Shown here: one piece after another, positions 17,833-26,238 of the stretch | How positions within the stretch are numbered: position 1 is the first letter of the stretch | Layout of the letters: every line of letters starts with the position of its first letter | Source of the DNA: an uncultured Sphingorhabdus sp. | Lineage (GTDB): Bacteria; Pseudomonadota; Alphaproteobacteria; Sphingomonadales; Sphingomonadaceae | Direction of reading: 5' to 3' | Assembly: GCA_937944295.1 (NCBI GenBank) | Contig: CALDZL010000162.1 | Location: forward strand, 1 to 39,126 | DNA length: 39,126 nt | Notes under the pieces: generated by a model | What the model saw: only the letters and a program-made list of their open reading frames with translations | Told to the model about the DNA's origin: nothing | Databases searched by the model: none | Translations under genes and position numbers: made by a program

Positions 17833-18987
17833 ATGGAAACACAAGCAGGTGACCCAGGCGCATTTACGCATTTTGATCTATCGGGCGTCGATAGCCCTGC
17901 TTTTGTGGTTGATGCGGTAAAAGTCCGTAAAAACCTTGAAATTTTAGCAGATATTAAAAAGCGCAGCGGCGTCAAAATATTATCCGCGATGAAAGCCTTT
18001 TCAATGTGGGAGTTAGCGCCCTTAATCAGCGAAACTCTCGATGGATGCTGCACCTCTGGTCTCTGGGAAGCACGGTTAGCCAAAGATAAATATAGCGGCG
18101 AAATTTCCACTTATTGCGCAGCCTTTAAAGAAGCAGATATGGTAGAAATTATTCAAATCTCCGATCATATTATCTTTAACACGCCTATGCAGCATCAACG
18201 CTTCAAACATATTTTGGATGATAATATTGATGTTGGCTTGCGCATCAATCCCCTGCATAGCGAGGGCGAAGTCGAGAAATATGATCCCTGCCAAGCCCAT
18301 TCGCGGCTTGGTTTTCCAATCGATCAATTGCGGCAAGAACATTTAAAAGGCATGGATGGTCTTCATTTTCATACATTATGCGAACAGGGTTTTGAACCGT
18401 TAGAACGCACATGGAACGCTATAGAATCAAAATTAGATATTGATTATAAGAAACTGAAGTGGCTAAATTTTGGTGGTGGCCATCATATCACGCGCGATGA
18501 TTATGATCATGAAGCATTGGTAGAATTTTTAATTACAATACAGGCCAAAACAGGCTGTCAAATCTATCTTGAACCCGGCGAGGCCATTGCCCTAGATGCT
18601 GGTATATTGGTGGGTGAAATATTGGATATTTTTGATAATGGTATGAAAGTCGGCATCACCGATATTAGCGCGACATGCCATATGCCCGATGTCATTGAAG
18701 CCCCCTATCGCCCAGCCATGCTGCATGAATCTAATAATGGCAATCTTATTCGTTTGGGCGGGCAATCCTGCCTCGCAGGTGATATTATCGGCGATTATAA
18801 AGTGGTAGGCCCACAAAAAATAGGCCAGCGTATCGCTTTTCTGGACCAGGCTCATTACTCGATGGTCAAAACTAACACATTTAATGGCGTGCCTCTGCCA
18901 TCAATATGGTTATGGGATAGCGAAAGTGATGCTTTAAAATGCGTTCGACAATTTGATTGGCATGAATTTCGCGATCGATTAAGCTGA
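17833..18987 (+). CDS. nspC: Carboxynorspermidine/carboxyspermidine decarboxylase
   Basis: PLP-dependent decarboxylase (alanine-racemase fold, type III) that finishes the alternative route to spermidine or norspermidine. The PLP lysine is K54 in LSAMKAFSMW. SRLGFP, LHFHTLCEQ, LNFGGGHHIT and EPGEAIAL are the usual cofactor and substrate contacts. GGQSCLAGDIIGDY carries the catalytic cysteine near residue 315. 384 residues. I chose the ATG at 17833, 3 bases after the stop of the dehydrogenase, over a TTG one codon earlier. The two genes form a clear pair. The product spermidine is inferred. Confidence 0.93.
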   Translation: METQAGDPGAFTHFDLSGVDSPAFVVDAVKVRKNLEILADIKKRSGVKILSAMKAFSMWELAPLISETLDGCCTSGLWEARLAKDKYSGEISTYCAAFKEADMVEIIQISDHIIFNTPMQHQRFKHILDDNIDVGLRINPLHSEGEVEKYDPCQAHSRLGFPIDQLRQEHLKGMDGLHFHTLCEQGFEPLERTWNAIESKLDIDYKKLKWLNFGGGHHITRDDYDHEALVEFLITIQAKTGCQIYLEPGEAIALDAGILVGEILDIFDNGMKVGITDISATCHMPDVIEAPYRPAMLHESNNGNLIRLGGQSCLAGDIIGDYKVVGPQKIGQRIAFLDQAHYSMVKTNTFNGVPLPSIWLWDSESDALKCVRQFDWHEFRDRLS

Positions 18988-19084
18988 TAATATATGCATA
19001 TAATTGGCGCATTAATAATATTTATACCATGAATTTCATTTTTTCAGCTTTACAGCCAAGCAACTCATAATTAGAGGGAATCTA

Positions 19085-19158
19085 TAACGCCCCAAGGGAC
19101 TTTAACCGCAAGGCAAGTTTAACAATCACTTCGCGATTATTGGAGGTCCCTTGAGTTG
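19085..19158 (+). promoter_or_regulatory. speF-type leader RNA candidate upstream of ornithine decarboxylase
   Basis: CAAGGGAC at 19093-19100 pairs exactly with GTCCCTTG at 19146-19153. The second arm begins at the last G of the GGAGG ribosome site (19142-19146) and ends 2 bases before the TTG start, so the closing stem would hinder initiation. Inside the loop, ACTT...CC-GCAA-GG...AAGT (19099-19118) makes a GNRA-capped hairpin, and AATC/GATT (19124-19127 with 19135-19138) makes another. The position and gene match the speF RNA motif described in alphaproteobacteria (Rfam RF00518). I matched it from memory of the architecture and the gene, not by running the covariance model. Confidence 0.72.
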
Positions 19159-20355
19159 CACAATTATAATGATGCTAAGGCTCTAATAAAAGCCATACAG
19201 CCCGATGAATCCGTAACTTTGGTCCGTCCCCATGCTGCAAAGCGTGCGGCGCGCTATTTTGTCGATAATTTCCCCGGCAAATCCCTTTATGCGGTCAAAG
19301 CAAATCCATCTCCTGATTTATTGCAGATTCTCTGGGACGAAGGCATACATCATTTTGACGTAGCATCCATTGGCGAAGTGCGCTTGGTCAAATCGCTGTT
19401 ACCCGATGCAATTCTATGTTTCATGCACCCCGTCAAGTCGGAAAGGATGATCAAAGAAGCTTATTTTGAGCATGGCGTACGCACCTTTTCGCTCGACACT
19501 ATGGAAGAGCTAGAGAAAATCAAACGCGCTACTGATAATGCCGATGATCTAAATCTATGCGTGCGCATCAGAGTTTCTAGCAAATATGCAGAAATAAGTT
19601 TGGCCGCTAAATTCGGTGCAGAGGCTGATGAGGTTGCTGATATATTAATGGCCGCTCGTCAATGTTCGGTACAATTAGGCATTTGTTTCCATGTTGGCAG
19701 CCAAGCCATGACGCCTGCCGCATTTAGTGACGCCATGGAATTGGTGCGGGCGGCCATAGTCGAAGCATCTGTTACCGTTGATATTATCAATGTTGGCGGC
19801 GGATTTCCATCCTCTTACCCTGGTATGGAGCCCCCTTCATTGGCCCATTATTTTGAGACCATTGACCGCAGCTTTGAAGACCTTCCAATTAGTTACAGCG
19901 CTGAATTATGGTGCGAACCAGGACGCGCATTATGCGCCGAGTATGCATCTTTAATTGTAAAAGTCGAAAAACGGCGCGGTGATGAACTATATATAAATGA
20001 TGGAGCCTATGGCGCATTATTCGATGCAACGCATATTGGTTGGCGTTTTCCCGTCAGGTATATTACGCCAAAGCCCTCAGATGCTACTGACTTAAAACCT
20101 TATAGCTTTTATGGCCCAACTTGTGATGATATGGACCATATGGCTGGACCGTTTCATTTGCCAGCGACTATCGCAGCAGGTGATTATATTGAGATTGGCC
20201 TCTTAGGGGCTTATGGATGTGCCATGCGTTCTGGCTTTAATGGCTTTGAAGCGGGTGAAATATATATAGTCCATGACGAGCCTATGGATACATTATATGG
20301 CCATCACAATGATGTAGATCGCCATAATGTTGTCTCTATTCAGCAAGGTCAATAA
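19156..20355 (+). CDS. odc: Ornithine decarboxylase (type III, PLP-dependent)
   Basis: Makes putrescine from L-ornithine. The alanine-racemase-fold PLP lysine is K48 in LYAVKANPSPDLL. FDVASIGEV, the stacking histidine in CFHVGSQAMT, the phosphate loop NVGGGFPS, WCEPGRALCAE and YGPTCDDMD (active-site cysteine and aspartate) all fit the eukaryote-like ODC group. A lysine/ornithine decarboxylase of dual use cannot be ruled out. 399 residues. The TTG at 19156 is supported by GGAGG 9 bases upstream, and the protein begins LHNYNDAKAL with no better start. It supplies the diamine for the two upstream genes, is separated from them by 168 bases, and has its own leader RNA candidate. Confidence 0.92.
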   Translation: MHNYNDAKALIKAIQPDESVTLVRPHAAKRAARYFVDNFPGKSLYAVKANPSPDLLQILWDEGIHHFDVASIGEVRLVKSLLPDAILCFMHPVKSERMIKEAYFEHGVRTFSLDTMEELEKIKRATDNADDLNLCVRIRVSSKYAEISLAAKFGAEADEVADILMAARQCSVQLGICFHVGSQAMTPAAFSDAMELVRAAIVEASVTVDIINVGGGFPSSYPGMEPPSLAHYFETIDRSFEDLPISYSAELWCEPGRALCAEYASLIVKVEKRRGDELYINDGAYGALFDATHIGWRFPVRYITPKPSDATDLKPYSFYGPTCDDMDHMAGPFHLPATIAAGDYIEIGLLGAYGCAMRSGFNGFEAGEIYIVHDEPMDTLYGHHNDVDRHNVVSIQQGQ

Positions 20356-20369
20356 TATCCTATCATTAT

Positions 20370-20427
20370 AGGTTGCAATTGACAATCTAACCTCCTTAGC
20401 TCAATCTGTCATTAGGAGGAGAATATT
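20370..20427 (+). promoter_or_regulatory. Anti-Shine-Dalgarno inverted repeat before the MAPEG gene
   Basis: CCTCCT at 20391-20396 is the exact complement of the ribosome site AGGAGG at 20414-20419, which is 8 bases before the ATG. Further upstream AGGTT (20370-20374) is complementary to AACCT (20389-20393), which overlaps the anti-ribosome-site arm. The two pairings exclude each other, as in a simple on/off switch. Loops are 17 and 14 bases and arms are short, so stability is uncertain. Confidence 0.4.
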
Positions 20428-20865
20428 ATGACAGAAGGAACAGCTATTTTAGCACCGATGATCGCATTAATACTGTGGTCATCGATCATGTGGGTTTGGA
20501 TGTATGCAACGCGCCTGCCCGCTATGGGTGAGGCCGAGGGTCTTGATGCTGCCAATATGGTCGGCGGTAAAGGCAGCGATTTGGACAAAGTCTTACCGCC
20601 AAAAGTTCAATGGATTGCTCATAATTACAATCATTTGATGGAACACCCTACATTATTTTATGCGCTTTGTGCAGCACTTGCCATTATCGATGCAGGTAGC
20701 GGATTAAACTTAACATTAGCATGGGCCTATGTCGGTCTAAGAGTGGTCCATAGCTTGATTCAAGCACTTTATAATCGCGTTGTGATCAGATTTTCGATAT
20801 TCTTATTATCTGGCATTGTGCTGATATGGCTCAGCATCAACGCAGCGGTGCTAATTTTGATTTAG
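20428..20865 (+). CDS. MAPEG family membrane protein
   Basis: A 145-residue membrane protein with about four hydrophobic segments (near 8-27, 68-88, 92-112 and 122-144) and the MAPEG pattern YNHLMEHPTLFYALC in the cytosolic loop, followed by WAYVGLRVVHSLIQALYNRVVIRF. The family covers microsomal glutathione transferases and eicosanoid enzymes; bacterial members are mostly uncharacterised. A strong AGGAGG ribosome site precedes the ATG, but it can pair with an upstream CCTCCT. It lies 72 bases after odc on the same strand and could be co-transcribed. No link to polyamines is shown. Confidence 0.88.
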   Translation: MTEGTAILAPMIALILWSSIMWVWMYATRLPAMGEAEGLDAANMVGGKGSDLDKVLPPKVQWIAHNYNHLMEHPTLFYALCAALAIIDAGSGLNLTLAWAYVGLRVVHSLIQALYNRVVIRFSIFLLSGIVLIWLSINAAVLILI

Positions 20866-20920
20866 GTGTGCGTTAGACAATAAAATTAACTAATATTATA
20901 ATCAATAGTAGAAATATAAT

Positions 20921-20957
20921 TATAGATTTGGCATAGAGTTTCTATGTCAAATCTATA
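20921..20957 (+). promoter_or_regulatory. 15-base-pair hairpin burying the nitrilase start codon
   Basis: Arm 20921-20935 (TATAGATTTGGCATA) pairs with 20943-20957 (TATGTCAAATCTATA): 14 Watson-Crick pairs and one G-U. The loop is GAGTTTC. The ATG of the nitrilase (20944-20946) is in the second arm, and the only ribosome-site-like bases (GAG, 20936-20938) are in the loop. Codons 1-4 form most of the second arm. It could occlude translation, or be a DNA operator. Confidence 0.5.
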
Positions 20958-21915
20958 TCATACCGCCATTGTCCAAGACGCCCCTATCACCCTAGATATT
21001 AGCGGCGGCATTGCGCAAGCAGCAAAGCTTGCCGAAGAAGCTTTTAAGCAAGGCGCACAGCTCGTGGCCTTTGGAGAAACTTTTCTTGGCGGTTATCCTA
21101 TATGGCTGGATGAAGCTGGCGGTGCAGCACTCTGGAATCACCCTGGTACGCGCGCGATGCACAGATTAATGCTCAAACATGCCGTGCGCGAAAATGACGA
21201 ACGTTTGATAATTTTACAGGATTTAGCGGATAAATATAAAGGTAATATTTCGATCGGTGCGCATGAACGCCGCCGCTCTAGCCTTTATAATAACCAAATG
21301 CTTATCAGGTCCAATAAGTCGCCTTTAAACCACCGCAAATTAGTTCCCACCCATGGCGAACGTTTAATTTGGATGCGCGGCGATGGTTCAACACTCGCGA
21401 CCCACCAAGATGGCGATACCACTGTTGGAAGCCTAATCTGTTGGGAACATTGGATGCCAGCTGCACGCGCCGCTATGCACAATCAAGGCGAAATGATTCA
21501 CGTAGCGGCTTGGCCAACGGTACGCGACATTCATGCCATAGCTTCGCGTCATTATGCTTTTGAAGGCAGATGCTTTGTATTGGCCGCTGGCACTGTGCAA
21601 TCGAAATCGGATATGCTGGATGGTTTAGAACGCGTTGGCAGCGATGATGAGGCGCAATCTCTAATGGAAAGTATTGAGGATGGTCAGTTACAATTTGGCA
21701 AGAGCTTTATCTGTGGTCCCGACACGCAGATTATTGCCCAAGCTGGTGAAGGCAAAGAGATAATCTATGCCCAGTGCGATTTGGATATGATCGGAGAAGG
21801 TTTAACTTCGCTCGACAGCGATGGTCATTATTCGCGGCCCGATGTTTTCAATCTTAATGTTGATATAAGGCCCAAGGACGGCGTGAATTGGATTGACGGA
21901 CCAATCGGTGATTGA
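20944..21915 (+). CDS. Nitrilase (carbon-nitrogen hydrolase family)
   Basis: Hydrolyses nitriles to acids and ammonia. The catalytic triad is visible: E45 in AFGETFLGGYPIW, K132 in HRKLVPTHGERLIW and C166 in LICWEHWMP. The HRKLxPTxxERLxW and CWExxMP forms are those of true nitrilases (EC 3.5.5.1) rather than amidases or N-carbamoylputrescine hydrolases. 323 residues, full length. The start ATG lies inside a 15-base-pair hairpin and has only a weak ribosome site. It follows the MAPEG gene by 78 bases and converges on the RNA methyltransferase gene. The natural substrate cannot be read from the sequence. Confidence 0.92.
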   Translation: MSNLYHTAIVQDAPITLDISGGIAQAAKLAEEAFKQGAQLVAFGETFLGGYPIWLDEAGGAALWNHPGTRAMHRLMLKHAVRENDERLIILQDLADKYKGNISIGAHERRRSSLYNNQMLIRSNKSPLNHRKLVPTHGERLIWMRGDGSTLATHQDGDTTVGSLICWEHWMPAARAAMHNQGEMIHVAAWPTVRDIHAIASRHYAFEGRCFVLAAGTVQSKSDMLDGLERVGSDDEAQSLMESIEDGQLQFGKSFICGPDTQIIAQAGEGKEIIYAQCDLDMIGEGLTSLDSDGHYSRPDVFNLNVDIRPKDGVNWIDGPIGD

Positions 21916-21945
21916 ACAGAAAATAATCAATGTAATGTGTAATTG

Positions 21946-23163
21946 TTATTGATCACTCTTGGTGAATTGCGATACAAGCTCAACATGCGTCGACCAGCGA
22001 AATTGCCCAATAGGCCAAATTTTTCTCAATCGATAGCCGCCCGTGATTAACCGTTTTGCGTCGCGAGCAAAGCTGGATGGATTGCAGCTCACATAGGCAA
22101 TATTTTGCACCTCACTTATTGCTATTTGATCCACTTGTTCACGCGCCCCTGCTCTTGGTGGATCCAATATCAGTACATCAAAACGGTTTAATTCCTCACA
22201 GCTAAGCGGTCTACGATATAAGTCGCGATGTTCAGTAAAAACCTGCCTTTGCGCTTTGTTGGCCGCAGACTTCAGCGCTAGCACAACCGATCGATCACCC
22301 TCTGCTGCATAGATTTTTTGTTTTTTATCCATAGAAAGAGCAAATGTCCCCAATCCTGAAAATAAATCGGCTATCTTATCATATTCTCTGCTAATCTCCC
22401 GAACCGCTGTCACAAGCCTTTCTTCGCCATCTTTTGTTGCCTGCAAAAAAGCAAAATGCGGGTATGATACAGCCGTCCGACCAAATGTAACGGTTACAGG
22501 TTCTGGTTCCCATTGCGTAATATTATCAATGCCGTCATTTGTACTCAGCCTTGCCAATGCAAACTTATCTGCAAAATTTGTCAGAGCTTCTATTTGTTCC
22601 AGTCCTTCTGGCATCCAATTTTCAATAAGAAGATCAATACCTTGGTCAACTTGTGCCATTTTAATTTGCACATTACGGCGCTCATCAATCAATGGTCTTA
22701 AAAATTTACGTAGCGGATCAACCAATGCAAATAATTCAGCTGTCATGACATCGCATTGTTTAATATCAATAATTCTATGACTTTTTTCGCTGCTAAAGCC
22801 CAATTGAAAGTTCTTACCTGCCCATGAAGAACGTAGAGATATTCTGCGGCGACTTTTCGGAGGTGATAGATATGTTTGCGCAAAATCTGGCAATTCTATA
22901 TCTTGTCCCAAAAGAGCATTTTCTATGCGCTGCCTGACAAATTCGGCTAATTTCTCATCGTCAACATGCTGCAATTGACATCCACCGCACAAATTGAAAT
23001 GCGGACAAATAGGGTCAATATGATGTTTGCCATGGATTAATCCACCACCATCGTCGATACGATCCCCTGGCACAGATAAAGCGACATGCTTACCATCAGA
23101 AGTAATACCATCACCGCGCGCTGCAATCCTCATAATTTTGTTGGAATTTGATTCTATGCTCAT
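21946..23163 (-). CDS. RlmD-like 23S rRNA (uracil-5-)-methyltransferase, TrmA/RumA family
   Basis: SAM-dependent RNA m5U methyltransferase. An N-terminal TRAM-like region precedes the iron-sulfur site CPHFNLCGGC (C53, C59, C62) with a fourth ligand at C137 (DIKQCDV). The C-terminal methyltransferase domain has DLFSGLGTFAL as the SAM motif, ILDPPRAGAREQ, and the catalytic cysteine in YVSCNPSSFARD. 405 residues, at the lower end for RlmD (E. coli 433). U1939 of 23S rRNA is the likely target by family, but RlmC- or TrmA-like specificity cannot be excluded. A 55-base gap separates it from the lipoprotein gene upstream. Confidence 0.88.
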   Translation of the reverse strand: MSIESNSNKIMRIAARGDGITSDGKHVALSVPGDRIDDGGGLIHGKHHIDPICPHFNLCGGCQLQHVDDEKLAEFVRQRIENALLGQDIELPDFAQTYLSPPKSRRRISLRSSWAGKNFQLGFSSEKSHRIIDIKQCDVMTAELFALVDPLRKFLRPLIDERRNVQIKMAQVDQGIDLLIENWMPEGLEQIEALTNFADKFALARLSTNDGIDNITQWEPEPVTVTFGRTAVSYPHFAFLQATKDGEERLVTAVREISREYDKIADLFSGLGTFALSMDKKQKIYAAEGDRSVVLALKSAANKAQRQVFTEHRDLYRRPLSCEELNRFDVLILDPPRAGAREQVDQIAISEVQNIAYVSCNPSSFARDAKRLITGGYRLRKIWPIGQFRWSTHVELVSQFTKSDQ

Positions 23164-23218
23164 AATAAGCGGATAGCAAAGAGAGTAACTCTATCCTATG
23201 ACTAATTATGGATGAATA

Positions 23219-23764
23219 TTATTGAGGAGCTCTATAGGGTGCGCCAGGAGTTCCAATTGGCCCTACCTCACTATCAGGGATATTATTTTGCGCTTCATCA
23301 TCTGTGGTAAGAGTAGTATCATCTTTTGACAGGTTTTCATCTACTGGAGCAGTATTGGACCGCGTTAAGCCACCTTTAAATTGCGCTTTTAACCTATATT
23401 TATCGTTCCCAGATGTTAGTATGATATAATCTTTATCAATAATCTCAATATGGCTATCATCATAACCCTCGGCTGTTTCTAATCCACGACCATCGGTTAA
23501 AATATTAAATCTTTTGAAGCCTCCATCGGCATGACGTATCATTAATATCGTACCATTTTCGGAAGTCAGGCGTTGCGTCGCACATGATGCTGAGAAAACA
23601 TCAGCACCATTGAGAGCGCATTCAATTTTATTCCCAATTAAAGCTTCTTCTTGAGCTGCCGCTATATCAGCCTCATCATCACCACAACTTGCCAATAGCG
23701 GTAGATACAAAATAGAAAATACCAATAGAGGGTTCTCAAATATCTGAAAAAATGTGCGACTCAC
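23219..23764 (-). CDS. Conserved hypothetical lipoprotein
   Basis: A 181-residue protein with a signal segment and the lipobox LLASC (C27). The core (about 45-130) has paired cysteines ([12 protein letters not shown] and SASCATQR) and the pattern [19 protein letters not shown]; a Pro/Asp/Thr-rich low-complexity tail follows. I recall similar proteins next to ilvD in sphingomonads, without a known function. The GTG start at 23764 lies inside the end of ilvD (29-base overlap) and is supported by AGGAG 6 bases upstream. A TTG at 23725 would leave a signal peptide without positive charge. It is likely translated together with ilvD. Confidence 0.75.
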   Translation of the reverse strand: MSRTFFQIFENPLLVFSILYLPLLASCGDDEADIAAAQEEALIGNKIECALNGADVFSASCATQRLTSENGTILMIRHADGGFKRFNILTDGRGLETAEGYDDSHIEIIDKDYIILTSGNDKYRLKAQFKGGLTRSNTAPVDENLSKDDTTLTTDDEAQNNIPDSEVGPIGTPGAPYRAPQ

Positions 23765-25457
23765 ATTGTGCTCCTGGATGCGTTACTGCCCCCTTATAAG
23801 CAGGTCCGACATTCTGTGCATAGCGCCATAATGCACCTGCCCCATAATTGGTCACATGTTTTTGCCACTTTTTACGTCGATTTGCTAATATCTCTTCATT
23901 AACCAATAGATCGATAGTACCGGCATGTGCATCAATAGAGATTTGATCCCCATCCTCAACCAGAGCAATAGGCCCACCAGCAGCCGCTTCTGGGCCAACA
24001 TGACCAATACAAAAACCGCGCGTACCGCCAGAAAAACGCCCATCAGTTATCAGCGCTACTTTTTCACCCATGCCTTGGCCATAGAGCGCCGCTGTGGTAG
24101 AGAGCATTTCGCGCATACCAGGGCCACCTTTGGGACCTTCGTAGCGAATGACAACTACCGTATCCTCGACAATTTCACGCCGCTCTACAGCTGCAAAGGC
24201 ATCTTCCTCGCATTCAAAAACACGCGCGCTACCTGTAAAGGTCAAGCGTTCCATTCCTGCCACCTTAACTATCGCCCCTTCAGGCGCCAAGCTTCCGCGC
24301 AGACCCACCACACCGCCAGTTTCAGTGATGGGCGTTTTAATGTCATATATAACCTTTTGATCTGGGTTCCATGTGATCTCATCAATATTTTCACCCAATG
24401 TTTTGCCCGTTACGGTCATACAATTGCCGTGCAAATATCCGCCGTCCAACATCGTCTTCATCAGCATATAAACGCCGCCTGCCTCATGCATGTCTTTGGC
24501 TACATATTTCCCGCCTGGCTTCAAATCAGCAATATAGGGCGTAGACTTGAACGTTTCAGCGACATCGAACAAATCATATGCAATTCCGCATTCATGCGCC
24601 ATAGCGGGTAAATGCAGCGCTGCATTGGTCGACCCGCCTGTAGCAGCCACAACGCGAGCTGCATTTTCAAAGGCTTCTTTGGTACATATATCACGAGGTT
24701 TCAAATTAAGTTCGAGCAATTTCATTACTTGCTCGCCCGCCGCCGTGGCTATATCGGCGCGACTTTTATAAGGTGCAGGCGCCATATTGCTATTGGGTAA
24801 GGACAAACCAATCGCTTCTCCGACACAAGCCATAGTATTGGCCGTAAATTGCCCGCCGCATGCGCCATGTCCAGGACATGCAACCTTCTCGAGTGCAATT
24901 AATTCCTGTAATGGACAATTGTTGGAGGCATATTGGCCAACGGCTTCAAACACATCCACCACTGTAACATCTTCACCTTTATGTGACCCAGGTAAAATAG
25001 AACCGCCGTAGACAAATATCGATGGTACATTCAGGCGCAGCATTGCCATCATCATACCAGGCAGAGATTTATCGCACCCTGCAAAGGTTACAAGCGCATC
25101 ATAGCAATGGCCGCGAACGCTTAATTCTACAGAGTCTGCTATCACTTCACGACTAACCAGCGAGCTTTTCATGCCCTGGTGCCCCATCGCGATACCATCT
25201 GTTACCGTGATAGTATTAAAACGAAAGGGTGTGCCGCCAGCAGTGATTACACCTTCACGCGCTATATCGGCCTGAGCATTTAACGTTGTATTGCACGGAG
25301 CGCTGTCATTTCCCGCAGAGGCAACGCCCACAAACGGTTTGGCAATATCTTCTTCTTCCCATCCCATTGCATAATAATAGCTGCGATGCGGTGCGCGTTC
25401 TGGTCCAACCGATACATAGCGGCTTGGTAATTTGGATTTATCGAATATATTGCTCAT
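23736..25457 (-). CDS. ilvD: Dihydroxy-acid dehydratase
   Basis: Dehydrates 2,3-dihydroxy-isovalerate and its homologue to the 2-oxo acids in valine and isoleucine synthesis. Iron-sulfur ligands are C55 (DSAPCNTT), C128 ([12 protein letters not shown]) and C200 ([11 protein letters not shown]), the pattern of the IlvD/EDD family. [21 protein letters not shown] is the second family signature. At 573 residues it has the shorter IlvD length common in bacteria, and the N-terminal sequence fits IlvD rather than 6-phosphogluconate dehydratase. GGAG lies about 7 bases upstream of the ATG. The lipoprotein gene starts inside its 3' end. Confidence 0.95.
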   Translation of the reverse strand: MSNIFDKSKLPSRYVSVGPERAPHRSYYYAMGWEEEDIAKPFVGVASAGNDSAPCNTTLNAQADIAREGVITAGGTPFRFNTITVTDGIAMGHQGMKSSLVSREVIADSVELSVRGHCYDALVTFAGCDKSLPGMMMAMLRLNVPSIFVYGGSILPGSHKGEDVTVVDVFEAVGQYASNNCPLQELIALEKVACPGHGACGGQFTANTMACVGEAIGLSLPNSNMAPAPYKSRADIATAAGEQVMKLLELNLKPRDICTKEAFENAARVVAATGGSTNAALHLPAMAHECGIAYDLFDVAETFKSTPYIADLKPGGKYVAKDMHEAGGVYMLMKTMLDGGYLHGNCMTVTGKTLGENIDEITWNPDQKVIYDIKTPITETGGVVGLRGSLAPEGAIVKVAGMERLTFTGSARVFECEEDAFAAVERREIVEDTVVVIRYEGPKGGPGMREMLSTTAALYGQGMGEKVALITDGRFSGGTRGFCIGHVGPEAAAGGPIALVEDGDQISIDAHAGTIDLLVNEEILANRRKKWQKHVTNYGAGALWRYAQNVGPAYKGAVTHPGAQCESHIFSDI

Positions 25458-25509
25458 TTTGCGCTCCGCTGGTCTTATTTACTCCACAAGCCCTAACGTT
25501 AAGCATTCA

Positions 25510-26238
25510 TCATGCAAGCATTTTTGTAATTTTCAGACATGTTTCACCCAATATTTGAGCAAATCTTTCACGCCCTTTGTCATCGGCAACCAAATCTTGC
25601 CGCATTTCTACACCAAAATAGGGGATTTGAAGCGCCTCTGCATGACGATCCATTGTATAGTTAAGCAATTTTCCTGAATAAGGCAGTTGATCACCAACAT
25701 TTAGGCCATATTGCTCTAATAGGGCGATAGCTTGCTTAGAAGTTGCTTCATGCTCGCCATATAAGACGCCTATTTCCCAAGGGCGGTGCGCATTAGGGTC
25801 GCTCCGCAGAGAATTCGTAAAACTGTGCAGCGAGAGAATAAGCGATGGTTGCATATCACGCAAAATTTGCTCTATTTTGCTGTGATAGGGCCTGTGAAAC
25901 CGCTCAATACGTGCATCCCGCTCTTTTGGGTCAATATTATTCCCAATAATCTCATGCGTATCGCTAATCTGGGGAATGGAATCAGGATTATCTTCCTCAC
26001 GATTTAAGTCGATTACGAGACGTGACTGCTTCGCCATTATCGCAGACACTTTAAACTGGCTGGCAATAAGTTCAGCAACAGGCTTTACGCCAATATCAAC
26101 GGCGATATGATTATACAGCAGCTTTTCATCAATGCCCAAATCAATATCAATAGGCACATGGTTCGATGCATGATCGGCAATAATCAAAACACCGTTATAT
26201 TTTGAATCACCTATAATTTCATAAGGAATGTGCGTCAT
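25510..26238 (-). CDS. N-formylglutamate amidohydrolase family protein
   Basis: A 242-residue protein of the FGase family, zinc-dependent hydrolases of the phosphorylase/hydrolase-like fold. Family patterns include LIIADHASNHVP near the N-terminus, DIGVKPVAELIA, SRLVIDLNREEDNPDSIP, the FHRPYHSKIEQIL helix, LILSLHSFT and GVEMRQDLV. No histidine-utilisation genes are nearby, so a role as HutG is not supported; stand-alone members are widespread in alphaproteobacteria. Its ATG overlaps the ispE stop by 4 bases, so it is coupled to ispE. Confidence 0.88.
   Translation of the reverse strand: MTHIPYEIIGDSKYNGVLIIADHASNHVPIDIDLGIDEKLLYNHIAVDIGVKPVAELIASQFKVSAIMAKQSRLVIDLNREEDNPDSIPQISDTHEIIGNNIDPKERDARIERFHRPYHSKIEQILRDMQPSLILSLHSFTNSLRSDPNAHRPWEIGVLYGEHEATSKQAIALLEQYGLNVGDQLPYSGKLLNYTMDRHAEALQIPYFGVEMRQDLVADDKGRERFAQILGETCLKITKMLA

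Noticed and set aside
20944-21915. Nitrilase as N-carbamoylputrescine amidohydrolase of the nearby polyamine genes
   Set aside because: The catalytic motifs (HRKLVPTHGERLIW and CWEHWMP) are those of true nitrilases, not of the AguB group, and no agmatine deiminase is nearby.
23925-24611. Open frame of 228 codons on the plus strand inside ilvD
   Set aside because: It is antisense to the clearly conserved ilvD, has no ribosome site, and its protein (rich in H, C and F, no domain pattern) looks like a reverse-strand shadow.
25510-26238. HutG of a histidine-utilisation pathway
   Set aside because: Family membership is clear, but no hut genes are near and the gene is coupled to ispE, so the symbol is not justified.
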